Shown here: piece by piece, positions 1-7,665 of the stretch
Position numbering within the stretch: position 1 is the first letter of the stretch
How the letters are laid out: the number at the start of each line of letters is the position of its first letter
Assembly: GCF_037023755.1 (NCBI RefSeq)
Contig: NZ_CP146100.1
Coordinates: 310,001 to 374,000, forward strand
DNA from: Saccharopolyspora sp. SCSIO 74807
GTDB lineage: Bacteria > Actinomycetota > Actinomycetes > Mycobacteriales > Pseudonocardiaceae
Direction: 5' to 3'
DNA length: 64,000 nucleotides
Program-made: the position numbers and the translations under genes
Notes under the pieces: generated by a model
Databases searched by the model: none
What the model was told of the DNA's origin: nothing
Seen by the model: only the letters and a program-made list of their open reading frames with translations

Positions 1-2
1 AA

Positions 3-560
3 GCCGCGCCCTCCGGAGACGCAGCGTCCCCGGGCAGCGCGGCCGCCCGCGAAACCCCGGACTCCCCCGAACCTCCGACCGGCCGTCCCGCTGCCCGCGA
101 GCGGCTCCGCCGCGCCTTGCTCCCGGCCGGAACCGCCGTCGTCGTGACCGTCGCGGCCATCGCCGCCGCCACGTATTTCCTTTCCGAACCGCAGCGGCCC
201 ATTCCCGGCGACAACTCGTTGATGGTCGACGAGAACCTGCTCGACGACAGCCCGGTCCAGGCAGGCGGGAGTTTCGTCAAGACCTGGGACCTGCGCAACG
301 CAGGTGACGTGCCGTGGTCCGGCCGATACCTCGAGCAGGCCGGACCGCCCATCGGCGATTCCGCCTGCACCGCGCCGAAGCGGGTGTGGATCCCGGACGT
401 GCGGCCGGGCGACACGGTGCGGGTGGCGGTCCCGGTGAACGCGGGCGACGAACCGGGCCGCTGCAAGATCGCGTGGAAGATGGTCGACGAATCCGGGAGG
501 TTGTTCTTCCCGGAGAACGCGCTGCACCCCGTTTTCTTCGACTGGCGGGTGGTGCGCTGA
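3..560 (+). CDS. C-terminal part of membrane-anchored protein with NBR1-Ig-like domain (5' end outside window)
   Basis: The frame is open from the left edge, so the true start lies upstream of the window. The visible 185 residues begin with a Pro/Ala/Arg-rich stretch. One transmembrane helix follows at about visible residues 44-60 (VVVTVAAIAAATYFL). After it comes an extracellular beta-sandwich with the pattern F.KTW.LRN.G...W and a late CKI.WKM strand, typical of NBR1-like Ig domains. In actinobacteria such domains are often the C-terminus of a helix-turn-helix regulator or an anchored surface protein (family knowledge). The N-terminal partner is unseen, so its role is open. A strong hairpin follows the stop. 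Confidence 0.75.
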   Translation, partial: AAPSGDAASPGSAAARETPDSPEPPTGRPAARERLRRALLPAGTAVVVTVAAIAAATYFLSEPQRPIPGDNSLMVDENLLDDSPVQAGGSFVKTWDLRNAGDVPWSGRYLEQAGPPIGDSACTAPKRVWIPDVRPGDTVRVAVPVNAGDEPGRCKIAWKMVDESGRLFFPENALHPVFFDWRVVR

Positions 561-564
561 GCGG

Positions 565-611
565 CGAAGGGCGCCTTCGTCCAACCCCCAGCGGAACGAA
601 GACGCCCTTCG
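565..611 (+). terminator. Hairpin terminator after the NBR1-Ig-like gene
   Basis: Arms CGAAGGGCGCCTTCGT (565-580) and ACGAAGACGCCCTTCG (596-611) pair over 15 of 16 positions around a 15-nt loop. The hairpin begins 4 nt after the stop codon. There is no T-run, as is common for actinobacterial terminators. Confidence 0.65.
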
Positions 612-961
612 ATTCCCCATGGGGTGGCCGATGGCGCCGGAACCGGATTCGCGCGCTCGTGATTCGGATGCTGCCGAACGCGCATAATGGCTTCCCGCCT
701 GTTCAGTGATGTTCCCCGGTTCGCCGTGCCGACCACACAACCACCACGCTCCGGCCACCACAAGCGATCATTGGCCGGAGCCGCCCGCGCCAATGTGCAT
801 GCAGGTCAGCGCATTGACCAGCGGACATTCAGGCGGGCGGCCAGGTCAATTCCGGAAGCGGGGCGCCGCTTCGGCAGGCCGTCGCTCAGCTTCGAATCGG
901 AACGTCTGCTGCCATTGGAACATTTCCGGCGGAACCGCACCACCATTCATTTCGCCAGGAT
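612..961. other. Intergenic stretch, nothing recognised
   Basis: About 350 bp lie between the terminator and the 3' end of the minus-strand MFS gene. Short open frames here overlap the MFS gene antisense and lack a convincing ribosome binding site. No RNA gene or repeat was seen. Confidence 0.5.
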
Positions 962-2320
962 TCATCGCTGCTTGCGCAACGACCGCTCGATGTCCTCCAG
1001 ACTGCGCCCCTTCGTTTCCGGCAGGTTCCGGTACAGGTAGCCGAGTCCGATGATTCCGAGCACGCCGTAGATCCAGAACAATCCGGTTTCCGTGAGGGCG
1101 CTGATCAGCGTGAGCACCGAAATGGAGATGAGGAAGTCCAGCGCCCAGTGCGTCACCGTGCCGACGCTGGAAGCCTTGCCGCGCACTGCGGTGGGGAACA
1201 CCTCGCTGTTGATCAGCCAGATGGCGAGCCCGAGGCTGGCCGCGAACGCCGCCTCGTAGAGCATCAGCCCGCCGGTGAGCCACAACCCGAGCCCTTGCAC
1301 GCTCGGCAGCAGGTACAGCGCGCCGAGCCCGAACAGCACGACGATCACCACCGAGGTCCCGCCGATCAGCAGCGGCCGCCGCCCGACCCGGTCGATCATC
1401 AGCAGCGCGATCGCGGTGAAGACCATGTTCACCGCGCCGATGCCGACCGAGGACAGGATCGACGCCGAGGCACCGAGCCCGGCCTGCTGCAGGATCGTCG
1501 GCGCGTAGTAGATCACCGCGTTGACGCCCACGAGCTGGTTGGTCGCCGCCACGGCGAACCCGAGCAGCACGGCGGGCCGCAGCCCGGGCCGGAACAGGTC
1601 GCGGTAGGAGAACTTGCTCTCCTCCCGCATGGCCACGGTGATCTCGTCGATCTCCGCGTCGACCTCTTGCGCCGATCGGGTGCGCAGCAGCTCGGCCCTG
1701 GCCTCATCGGTGCGCCCGCGGGCGAGCAGCCAGCGCGGGCTTTCGCCGAGGAACAGCAGCCCGATCAGCATCGCCAGCGACGGCACGGCCGCCAGCCCGA
1801 GCATCCAGCGCCATCCCTGCATCTCGGCGAACGCATAGCCGACCAGGTAGGACACGAAGATCCCGATGGTGATCATGAGCTGGTTCATGGACACCAACCG
1901 GCCGCGCAGCGCAGGCGGCGCGATCTCGGCGATGTAGGCGGGCACGACCAGCGAACTCGCCCCGATGGCCAGCCCGAGCACCACCCGCGCCACGATCAGC
2001 ATCGCCACGTCCACCGCCACGGCCGACAGCAGCGCGCCCGCGGTGAACACCGCGGACACCAGCAGCAGCGTGCGCTTGCGCCCCAGCCGGTCCACGACCG
2101 GGCCGCCGCTCATCGCACCGGCGACCGCGCCGAGCAGCAGCGACGCGACCACGACCTCCTTCATCCCGGTGCTCAGGCCGAACGCGGGTGCGATGTAGAG
2201 CAGGGCGGCGGAGATGACGCCGGTGTCGTAGCCGAACAGCAGCCCGCCGAGCGCGGCGATCGTCGACGCGCCGATGATCGTGCCCCGCCCGGCTCCTGGC
2301 TGGGTAGCCGGTGTGCTCAT
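962..2320 (-). CDS. Sugar-porter family MFS transporter
   Basis: This 452-residue integral membrane protein is likely a sugar/H+ symporter of the MFS sugar-porter family. Signatures include FGYDTGVISAALLYI in helix 1, the loop VDRLGRKR after helix 2, GESPRWL after helix 6, DRVGRRPLL in the second half and a C-terminal PETKGRSLEDIE. All are hallmarks of XylE/GLUT-type carriers. The ATG at 2320 follows GAGAGGAAGG about 10 nt upstream. In-frame sequence further upstream runs through repeat DNA and is not part of the protein. The substrate cannot be read from sequence. The gene stands alone, with two palindromic repeats behind its promoter region. Confidence 0.9.
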   Translation of the reverse strand: MSTPATQPGAGRGTIIGASTIAALGGLLFGYDTGVISAALLYIAPAFGLSTGMKEVVVASLLLGAVAGAMSGGPVVDRLGRKRTLLLVSAVFTAGALLSAVAVDVAMLIVARVVLGLAIGASSLVVPAYIAEIAPPALRGRLVSMNQLMITIGIFVSYLVGYAFAEMQGWRWMLGLAAVPSLAMLIGLLFLGESPRWLLARGRTDEARAELLRTRSAQEVDAEIDEITVAMREESKFSYRDLFRPGLRPAVLLGFAVAATNQLVGVNAVIYYAPTILQQAGLGASASILSSVGIGAVNMVFTAIALLMIDRVGRRPLLIGGTSVVIVVLFGLGALYLLPSVQGLGLWLTGGLMLYEAAFAASLGLAIWLINSEVFPTAVRGKASSVGTVTHWALDFLISISVLTLISALTETGLFWIYGVLGIIGLGYLYRNLPETKGRSLEDIERSLRKQR

Positions 2321-2530
2321 GTGCTGCGCCTTCCTCTCGTGCCGCGCTGCCCTGGGTGGACGGCCGACGGCCGGGCGAGACCGTAGACGAAGTGCCCTGC
2401 TGGGACCAGAGCCGGAACGCAATCGCAACCGAGCGCCGACCGTCCCGGCGAGCCGCACCCGGTGGCTCCCGCCGACCGCGGACGTCGCGCCGACACGCCC
2501 GCGCCTCGCCCATCCCAGTGGATTCTCGCG

Positions 2531-2581
2531 GAGTGAACGGACTGTTGGTCCCACTAGATTGGTCGAACGGGCCGTTCGCTC
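2531..2581 (+). repeat. 51-bp palindromic repeat, copy 1
   Basis: Outer arms GAGTGAACGG and CCGTTCGCTC flank an asymmetric core CCCACTAGATTGGTCGAACG. The core fixes the direction. A CCGACACGCCCGCG block sits 27 nt before the CTGTTGG arm (2490-2503). It lies between the EspG-like 3' end and the MFS 5' end. Confidence 0.9.
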
Positions 2582-2638
2582 GGAACATCGAGGCGTGCCG
2601 ACACTCGCGTAGCTCGCCCGCGCCAGTGGGATTCCGCG

Positions 2639-2689
2639 GAGTGAACGGACTGTTGGTCCCACTAGATTGGTCGAACGGGCCGTTCGCTC
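2639..2689 (+). repeat. 51-bp palindromic repeat, copy 2
   Basis: Identical to copy 1 over all 51 bp and 108 bp downstream in the same orientation. The flanking sequence is also related (CCGACACTCGCG at 2598-2609), so the two form a partly decayed tandem repeat of about 108 bp. A further CCGACACGCC block without a palindrome lies at 2706-2715. Confidence 0.9.
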
Positions 2690-2735
2690 GGAAAGATCGG
2701 GTGCGCCGACACGCCGGGGCACCGGCGGGAAGGCG

Positions 2736-3545
2736 TCAGTCGCCGGTGGTCTCGGTGATGAGTTCCTGCAGGTACCAGGCCAACAGCTGGTTGCTGGAAG
2801 GCGCGACGGTGCTCCACAGCTGCCCATCGCCGTTGGCGCGCACGACGTGCAGGTAGCGCCCGGAGCCGGTGTCGTGGAACGCGACGACCCGCGGCGCGCG
2901 TTCCGGTTTCGAGCCGCGCGTCGGCGCGAATTCGACGCCGAACTGCCCGCGCATCCCCATCCCGTCGGCCATCGCGGCCAGCGTCGCCGCGTCGTCCGCG
3001 CCGACTCCGCGCACCCGCAGCTCGTCGGTCAACGCGCGCGAGTCGTGCTGACCGGCGCCCGCACTCGCGTCGCGGAGCACCTCGTGCGGCACGCTCACCG
3101 CCCGGCCCGCGCCGGGCGGTGCGTCCCCGGCGACCGAGATGACGGCTTCGGCCAGCGAACTCCCCCGCACCGGAGTGAGTTCGACGACGTCACCGTCCAC
3201 AATGGTCAGCAGGCCGGTGCCGCCGTTGCACGCGGCCTGCGCCCGGATCGCGCGATCGGCCCAGATCCGCAGGTCCAGGCTCAGCTTCGGACGGTCCAGC
3301 AGCACCAGCAGGTCGCCGAAGTCCGGATCCACCCGGTCCCGGCGGGATTCGGCCAGCTGCCGGGACCGCAGCTGCGGCCAGACTTCCGCGACGAGTCCGG
3401 CGCGTTCGGTGTGGGTGCGCCCCGGGCTGGGCACGTCCAGCACGATGTGCCGCCGGTCGGTCAGCGCTTCCGCCTCGCAGACCACATCGAATTCCAATGT
3501 GGACAGCGTGATCGGTTCGCCGTCGGCTCCGGGCCGCACCGTCAC
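2736..3545 (-). CDS. EspG-like ESX secretion-associated chaperone
   Basis: This 269-residue protein has the make-up of the EspG family. EspG proteins are cytosolic chaperones that bind the tip of PPE proteins before export through type VII (ESX) secretion (family knowledge). Features supporting this are an N-terminal TLSTLEFDVVCEAEAL, a mid-protein arginine/acid-rich core, and a C-terminal helix SSNQLLAWYLQELI. The strongest evidence is position: its ATG overlaps the stop of the PPE-like gene by 4 nt (3542-3545), so the two are translationally coupled and probably made in fixed ratio. It closes a four-gene transcription unit. The family assignment is less certain than the context. Confidence 0.75.
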   Translation of the reverse strand: MTVRPGADGEPITLSTLEFDVVCEAEALTDRRHIVLDVPSPGRTHTERAGLVAEVWPQLRSRQLAESRRDRVDPDFGDLLVLLDRPKLSLDLRIWADRAIRAQAACNGGTGLLTIVDGDVVELTPVRGSSLAEAVISVAGDAPPGAGRAVSVPHEVLRDASAGAGQHDSRALTDELRVRGVGADDAATLAAMADGMGMRGQFGVEFAPTRGSKPERAPRVVAFHDTGSGRYLHVVRANGDGQLWSTVAPSSNQLLAWYLQELITETTGD

Positions 3546-4774
3546 TCCCGCTCGTCGTCGGGCGCGCGGTCCGCGCCGAACACCGGCGGCGCCACGAGCC
3601 GGTTGTCGTCGAACGGCGTCTCCGGCTCGTAGTACTTGTCCTCGTGCTCGGCGTCGTCGTCGGGCTGCCCGCCGCGGGTCGCGGCCGGTCCCATCATCGA
3701 GCCGGGCCCGGGGCGGCTGGTGGCCGAGCCACCGGCGGTGCGACCCGCGGTGGTGTCACCGGGGCCGCCGCCGACGCCGGACGAGCCGCCGCCTTTCAGG
3801 CTCCCGCCGGATTTGCCGCCGCCACCGGCTGCGCCCGAGCCACCTCCCGAGCCACTTCCCGGCGTCGCACCCTTGCCGCCGAGGAGTTTGCCCGCCGCTG
3901 CCGCACCGATCCCGGCGACGGCCGCACCACCGGCGCCGATCCCGAGCGCACCGCCGAGCCCGATGCCGTCCTGCTGCGGAGCTTCGCCCGGGGCGCGATC
4001 CACGCCGCCACCGGTCGACTGCTCGTCCTCGGGACTGCTGCCGCTGTGCCCGCCGGGCCGCTGACCACCGCTTTGCCCCGGCACGGCACCCGGATAGCCG
4101 CCGCCGAACGCGCCACCGCTCTCGGAGTAGCCGCCGGACCCGGAGCCACCACCGGCCCCCGAGAACGCGCCGACGCCGGAACCGCCCGCGCCGCTGGGAC
4201 TCGCCGACTGGGCGCTGACCCCGGCGGGCTGCATCTCCGGCAACGGCTGGAAGGCGTCCGCCTGCGCGACCGTGGTGTCCCGGTAGGACCCCAGCGCCTG
4301 CTGCGCGACCTGCTTCTGCCCGTCGATCTTCTTGGCTTCTTCGTCGTAGTCACTGGTGTAGCCGAACGCGCCACCGGCCCACTCGAAGAAGTTCTCGTCC
4401 TTCTGGTGCTGGATCTCGGACTGGTTCGGCAGCGTGTTCCGCGCCGACTCGTACCCGCGTCCCTGCGCCTGCACGCCCGTGGCCGAATTCGCCAGCGGAT
4501 CCTGCGACTCGCGCATCACCGCGGTCTGCTGCGCGGTGGCCTGCTGCGCGATGCTGCCCGCGTGGCCCTGCCACTCGATCTCCAACTTGCCGAGCTCGGT
4601 GCGCAGCGTCTCGTCCAGGTCCGCGACGATCTGCGCGCACTGCTGCAGAGCGGTCGCGGCCTGCTCCATCGACTCGGTGCCGCGCCCTTCCTTGATCTTG
4701 CCGATCCACTGCAGCAGCTCGGGAATGTCGAACCCCTGGAACCGCAGGTCCCGAATCGGGTCGAGATCGCTCAT
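3542..4774 (-). CDS. PPE-like type VII secretion substrate
   Basis: This 410-residue protein has a helical N-terminal domain of about 200 residues with a WQG turn at 68-70, the W-x-G signature of PPE/WXG100 helical hairpins. After it comes a long low-complexity Gly/Ser/Ala/Pro region ending in an acidic tail. The ATG at 4774 is preceded by AGGGGGC. In-frame sequence upstream runs into the preceding lipoprotein gene and is not used. The stop overlaps the EspG-like start. By analogy with mycobacteria it should pair with the PE-like protein at the head of the unit and be escorted by EspG. The Gly-rich C-terminus is likely surface-exposed or secreted (inference). Confidence 0.75.
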   Translation of the reverse strand: MSDLDPIRDLRFQGFDIPELLQWIGKIKEGRGTESMEQAATALQQCAQIVADLDETLRTELGKLEIEWQGHAGSIAQQATAQQTAVMRESQDPLANSATGVQAQGRGYESARNTLPNQSEIQHQKDENFFEWAGGAFGYTSDYDEEAKKIDGQKQVAQQALGSYRDTTVAQADAFQPLPEMQPAGVSAQSASPSGAGGSGVGAFSGAGGGSGSGGYSESGGAFGGGYPGAVPGQSGGQRPGGHSGSSPEDEQSTGGGVDRAPGEAPQQDGIGLGGALGIGAGGAAVAGIGAAAAGKLLGGKGATPGSGSGGGSGAAGGGGKSGGSLKGGGSSGVGGGPGDTTAGRTAGGSATSRPGPGSMMGPAATRGGQPDDDAEHEDKYYEPETPFDDNRLVAPPVFGADRAPDDERE

Positions 4775-4794
4775 GCGTGCCCCCTGTAGAACCT

Positions 4795-5412
4795 TCAGCC
4801 CTGCGCTTGCAGATTCGTCACGACTAGTTCGGCCGCCTGCTTGGCCTTTGCGCACTGCTCCTGATTCGACAGCGCTTGAGACTGCAACATCGCGATGTTG
4901 ACCTCGAGCGCCTGCCCTTCGGCAACATCGACGTCCACAACGCAACCGAGGCCTTCGGCACCAGGTGTTTGCGACTGGACCGCGCGGAAACCTTCGCCGA
5001 CGGTGTAAGTCGCGGCAGTCTCCGGAGAACCTGGATCTTTTTGCCCTAGGAGTTCATCGAGACTCATGGGAGCAACAGCTACGCCGATCCCGTAGGGAAC
5101 ACCGCCCGCCGGGCTTTGCCAGATGCAGCCGGGGAAGTCGAGCGTGCCGTCCTTCGGAGCCGGGGACGGCCCAAACGCGCCGATCTGTTGTTCTTGCTCG
5201 GGCTTGATCAAGCCACAGATCTGGGGTTCGGTCAAACCTGCTACTGCGAGCTCGCGCGGCCGGGCAGGCTGCTCGTCCCCAGCCTCGGATGTCGGTGCAG
5301 GCTGCGACGTTCCCGTCGCACCGTTCACCGTGCAACCGCCCGCGGTGACAGCGAACAGAACCGCGCAGGCGACCGCCACACCGATACGCCCCAAAGAAGT
5401 TGTCGTGCTCAA
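4795..5412 (-). CDS. DUF3558-type lipoprotein
   Basis: This 205-residue lipoprotein has a signal sequence with hydrophobic core VAVACAVLFAVTAGGC and lipobox Cys27. A linker rich in Pro/Thr/Glu follows, then a compact domain with conserved cysteines (QICGLI, FPGCIW, LGCVVDV, EQCAKA) as in actinobacterial DUF3558 proteins. The function of that family is unknown. Its ATG overlaps the stop of the PE-like gene by 4 nt, and its stop lies 20 nt before the PPE-like start. It is therefore an integral member of the PE/PPE/EspG unit, which suggests a role at the membrane in handling that substrate pair (inference). Confidence 0.85.
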   Translation of the reverse strand: MSTTTSLGRIGVAVACAVLFAVTAGGCTVNGATGTSQPAPTSEAGDEQPARPRELAVAGLTEPQICGLIKPEQEQQIGAFGPSPAPKDGTLDFPGCIWQSPAGGVPYGIGVAVAPMSLDELLGQKDPGSPETAATYTVGEGFRAVQSQTPGAEGLGCVVDVDVAEGQALEVNIAMLQSQALSNQEQCAKAKQAAELVVTNLQAQG

Positions 5413-5777
5413 ATCATCTTCCCCGGTTTCGCTTGGAAGGACGCTGCAATCTCTTCATCGGTATAGCCGTACTGCTTCGCCGCTTCACCGAGGCGGTGTC
5501 CCAATTGCTCGACCTGCAGCACGTAGCTCATCAGCCGGTTGTAGTGCGAGTCCGGATCACCCATCAGGTTGGCCGTCCAAGTCGCGCTCGCCGCAACACT
5601 GATGTCATCCCTCGCCGGAGAGCGGACCGTGAGGTCTGTCTGCTTGGCCACCAGCTTGTTTCTCGCATCCTCGGCAGCCGCGAGAATCGCTTTACGCGCC
5701 GCGAGGACGTTCTCCGGGGTGACGGTGATCTGTTGGCCTGGACCGCCGGGTGCGGGTGGCGGTGCTGGTGCGGTCAT
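5409..5777 (-). CDS. PE-like small type VII secretion protein
   Basis: This predicted 122-residue protein has a Pro-rich N-terminus, then two helices with a W-containing turn (SATWTANLMG, about 65-73). Next comes YGYTD at 103-107, which fits the general type VII secretion signal YxxxD/E just after a helical hairpin. The ATG at 5777 is chosen because GAGGGGG lies about 9 nt upstream. The ATG at 5795 has no such site. It heads a coupled unit with the DUF3558 lipoprotein, PPE-like and EspG-like genes, mirroring PE-PPE pairs of mycobacteria. It could instead be a WXG100-like protein. The order and secretion motif favour the PE-like partner role. Confidence 0.65.
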   Translation of the reverse strand: MTAPAPPPAPGGPGQQITVTPENVLAARKAILAAAEDARNKLVAKQTDLTVRSPARDDISVAASATWTANLMGDPDSHYNRLMSYVLQVEQLGHRLGEAAKQYGYTDEEIAASFQAKPGKMI

Positions 5778-5795
5778 CGCGGGAAACCCCCTCAT

Positions 5796-5869
5796 GGCGG
5801 CTGATCACCGGTGCGACGCAGACGGTAGCAGCGGAGGTTCCCGGCAGGTGCGACTTCCGCGAACTTCAC
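5796..5869 (-). promoter_or_regulatory. Duplicated upstream element A (before PE-like operon)
   Basis: Read on the minus strand, the block contains GTGAAGTTCGCGGAA, then about 20 nt later CGCTGCTACCGTC, then GGTGATCAGCC close to the gene. A related block with the same order and nearly the same spacing lies at 6317-6391. TGCTACSGT resembles an extended -10 box, but no good -35 box is apparent. Confidence 0.45.
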
Positions 5870-5894
5870 ACCGAGCGCACCGGAGGGCCGCGCA

Positions 5895-6275
5895 TCAGGT
5901 ATTGCCGGTTTCCGGAGGTCGTTCGGCGTCCGCTGCACCGCTGCTGCGGTCAGCGCCGTCGCGAGCAGGGTCGCCGTGGGCCGGACCGGCTGCTGCGGTG
6001 CCGCGCTGGTCGCGTTCGGCCTGTTCTTCGCGGCGTTGCAGGTCGGCGATGCCGGCGAGTTGGGCGCGGGTGGTGTGCACGTGGTCTTGCACGGCGCCGC
6101 CGAGCTTGTCCAGGAAGCCGTTGAGCGCGGCTGCGAGTTCCGGGTTTCCGAGCGCCTCCCCGAGATTTCCGCGCTGCTGGTCCAGGCCCGACTGCGTCCG
6201 GCTCATGCGGTCCAGCTGTTCGTGCGCATCGGACAGTGCCCGCCGAGCGTGCGGGTTCTGGATTTCCTCGTCCAT
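5895..6275 (-). CDS. Small helical protein of unknown function, linked to the PE/PPE module
   Basis: This 126-residue protein is not recognised. Residues about 10-90 are predicted helical and rich in Gln/Leu/Arg. The last 40 residues are charged and disordered. It has no W-x-G turn, signal peptide or membrane segment. The ATG at 6275 is preceded by AAGGAGG with good spacing; in-frame sequence further upstream is non-coding. It lies just upstream of the PE-like operon on the same strand and shares a duplicated upstream element with it. It is therefore probably co-regulated and may be a further substrate or accessory factor (inference). Confidence 0.6.
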   Translation of the reverse strand: MDEEIQNPHARRALSDAHEQLDRMSRTQSGLDQQRGNLGEALGNPELAAALNGFLDKLGGAVQDHVHTTRAQLAGIADLQRREEQAERDQRGTAAAGPAHGDPARDGADRSSGAADAERPPETGNT

Positions 6276-6316
6276 GCTCGGGTTGCCTCCTTGCCAAGCT
6301 GAAATTTCCGCAGCAC

Positions 6317-6391
6317 GACGGCTGATCAGCAATGCGCGGCGGACCGTAGCAGCGCAATTCCGCCGCACGACGAGGATTCCGCGAAGTTCAC
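6317..6391 (-). promoter_or_regulatory. Duplicated upstream element B (before small helical gene)
   Basis: Minus-strand order: TGAACTTCGCGGAA, about 20 nt, CGCTGCTACGGTCC, then GCTGATCAGCC. It matches element A at 5796-5869 at roughly two thirds of positions with the same spacing. The distal part starts at the stop codon of the DUF397 gene. Confidence 0.45.
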
Positions 6392-6645
6392 CGCACTGAC
6401 GTAACGCCGAGCGAACCGACGAACTCCGCCCATCGCCGAGCCGGGACGACCAGCACACCGCCATCCGGGTCCTTCGAGTCCCGCACCCCGACGACCTCGT
6501 CGCCCAAGGCGACCTCGACGCAATTCGCGGTGGTCGCGCTCCGGGTCGACTTGCGCCAGCCGAAGGCGACCTCGACGCAGTTCGCGCTGCTCGCGCTCCG
6601 GCTGGACTTACGCCAGGTCACTTGTTCCGAATGAGGATCTTTCAT
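6388..6645 (-). CDS. DUF397 protein with internally duplicated motif
   Basis: This 85-residue protein belongs to DUF397, small proteins that in actinobacteria accompany XRE/DUF5753 regulators. The normal layout is W(R/K)KSS.S....NCVEVA, then V.VRDSKDP, then a W..F helix. Here the first block occurs twice in tandem: residues 11-29 and 30-48 (19 residues each, 57 bp, 50 of 57 bases identical at 6559-6615 and 6502-6558). The remaining motif, VRDSKDPDGGVLVVPARRW, is present once. It lies 21 bp downstream of the XRE gene on the same strand, the usual pair arrangement. Such pairs influence development or antibiotic regulation in Streptomyces (family knowledge). Confidence 0.85.
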   Translation of the reverse strand: MKDPHSEQVTWRKSSRSASSANCVEVAFGWRKSTRSATTANCVEVALGDEVVGVRDSKDPDGGVLVVPARRWAEFVGSLGVTSVR

Positions 6646-6666
6646 GTCGATAGCATGTCATCGTCG

Positions 6667-7518
6667 TCACCCCAGCTGAACGACCAGCTGTCGCAACCGG
6701 TCAAGCGAGCCCTCGGTGCTGAGCGCGGTCTTTACCAGGTTCTCCCAGGCGGTCCGGTAGACCTCAAGATGCTCGCGCTCTTCCAGGCAGATGCTCGACA
6801 CCATCTGCTCCAACCAGACGGAACCAAGCTCTGCTCCGTATTCGACCAGGATGAATGCTCCGGTCATGCCGACATGCAGTCCTGCATCGGGCGCGAGAAC
6901 CTGCAGGGTCACGTTCGGGAGCTCCGCCTCCTGCATCAGGTGCCGAATCTGCCGCGTTCGGCAGTCTGGCTCACCGAACGGCCGCTGCAACGCAGCCTCT
7001 TCTACGATCACGTGCAGTTCTAGCGGCTTGGCGCCGGTGAGCAAGCCACGCTTTGCGACCCGGCTGCTGACCAGCTCATCGACCTCACGATCGGTCAAAG
7101 AACAGCCGGTAGCCGCGATGACAGCACGCGCGTACTCAGGCGTTTGCAGCAGCCCAGGAATCATCATCGGCTCGTAGTACCGCAGCGCCGTCGCCTCGTC
7201 CTCGAAGTCGCTCCAGGTCTGCCAGTCGGCGGGGAAGTGCGCGTTGCGGGTGCGCAGCCAGCTGCGCTGTTCGGCGTGCCGGGCGATGTCGAGGAGTTCG
7301 ACGCGGCGCAACTTGGCGACCTGGTAGAAATCCAGCAGCTTCTCCAGGTCGTCCAGGTAGATCCCGATCTCGCAGGTTTCGATCCGGTTGAGCTTGCTGC
7401 CGGACATGCCGAGGGCTTTGCCGACCTCTGCGGCGCTCGCGCCGTTCTCGGTTCGGATCTTGCGCAGTGATTGCGCGAGCCTGCGGGATCGAGCGGAAGG
7501 GCCGACACGTCGAGCCAT
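6667..7518 (-). CDS. XRE-family helix-turn-helix regulator with DUF5753-type C-terminus
   Basis: This 283-residue protein has an N-terminal XRE helix-turn-helix (about 15-70: LAQSLRKIRTENGASAAEVG and SGSKLNRIE). The large C-terminal domain has the markers of DUF5753 regulators: YYEPMMIPGLLQTPEYARA, R.AKR, a long E-rich core and a final LR.L. The ATG at 7518 follows GGAGAT. In-frame codons before it are AT-richer and lack a ribosome site. It pairs with the DUF397 gene immediately downstream and probably controls its own divergent promoter region shared with the plus-strand gene at 7666 (inference). TGGTTG and CAACCA arms at about 7534-7559 may be an operator. Confidence 0.9.
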   Translation of the reverse strand: MARRVGPSARSRRLAQSLRKIRTENGASAAEVGKALGMSGSKLNRIETCEIGIYLDDLEKLLDFYQVAKLRRVELLDIARHAEQRSWLRTRNAHFPADWQTWSDFEDEATALRYYEPMMIPGLLQTPEYARAVIAATGCSLTDREVDELVSSRVAKRGLLTGAKPLELHVIVEEAALQRPFGEPDCRTRQIRHLMQEAELPNVTLQVLAPDAGLHVGMTGAFILVEYGAELGSVWLEQMVSSICLEEREHLEVYRTAWENLVKTALSTEGSLDRLRQLVVQLG

Positions 7519-7665
7519 GGTGAATCTCCAGTGGTTGCGGGGGAATCTGTTTTCAACCATGGCAGAACAAATTTGCACTGACGATCACTCGATGGCGTAA
7601 TTGTGTCGGCTACTGCACCTGCGCAATTCTTGGTTCCACGTTGATCTCGACCTCGAGGAGGAGCA

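Noticed and set aside
2321-2827. N-terminal extension of the sugar-porter gene
   Set aside because: The extension translates the palindromic repeats twice (visible as a repeated peptide). A ribosome site supports the start at 2320.
3542-5777. Complete ESX secretion locus
   Set aside because: No EccB, EccC, EccD, EccE or mycosin gene is present in the flanking 10 kb; only substrate- and chaperone-like genes are seen.
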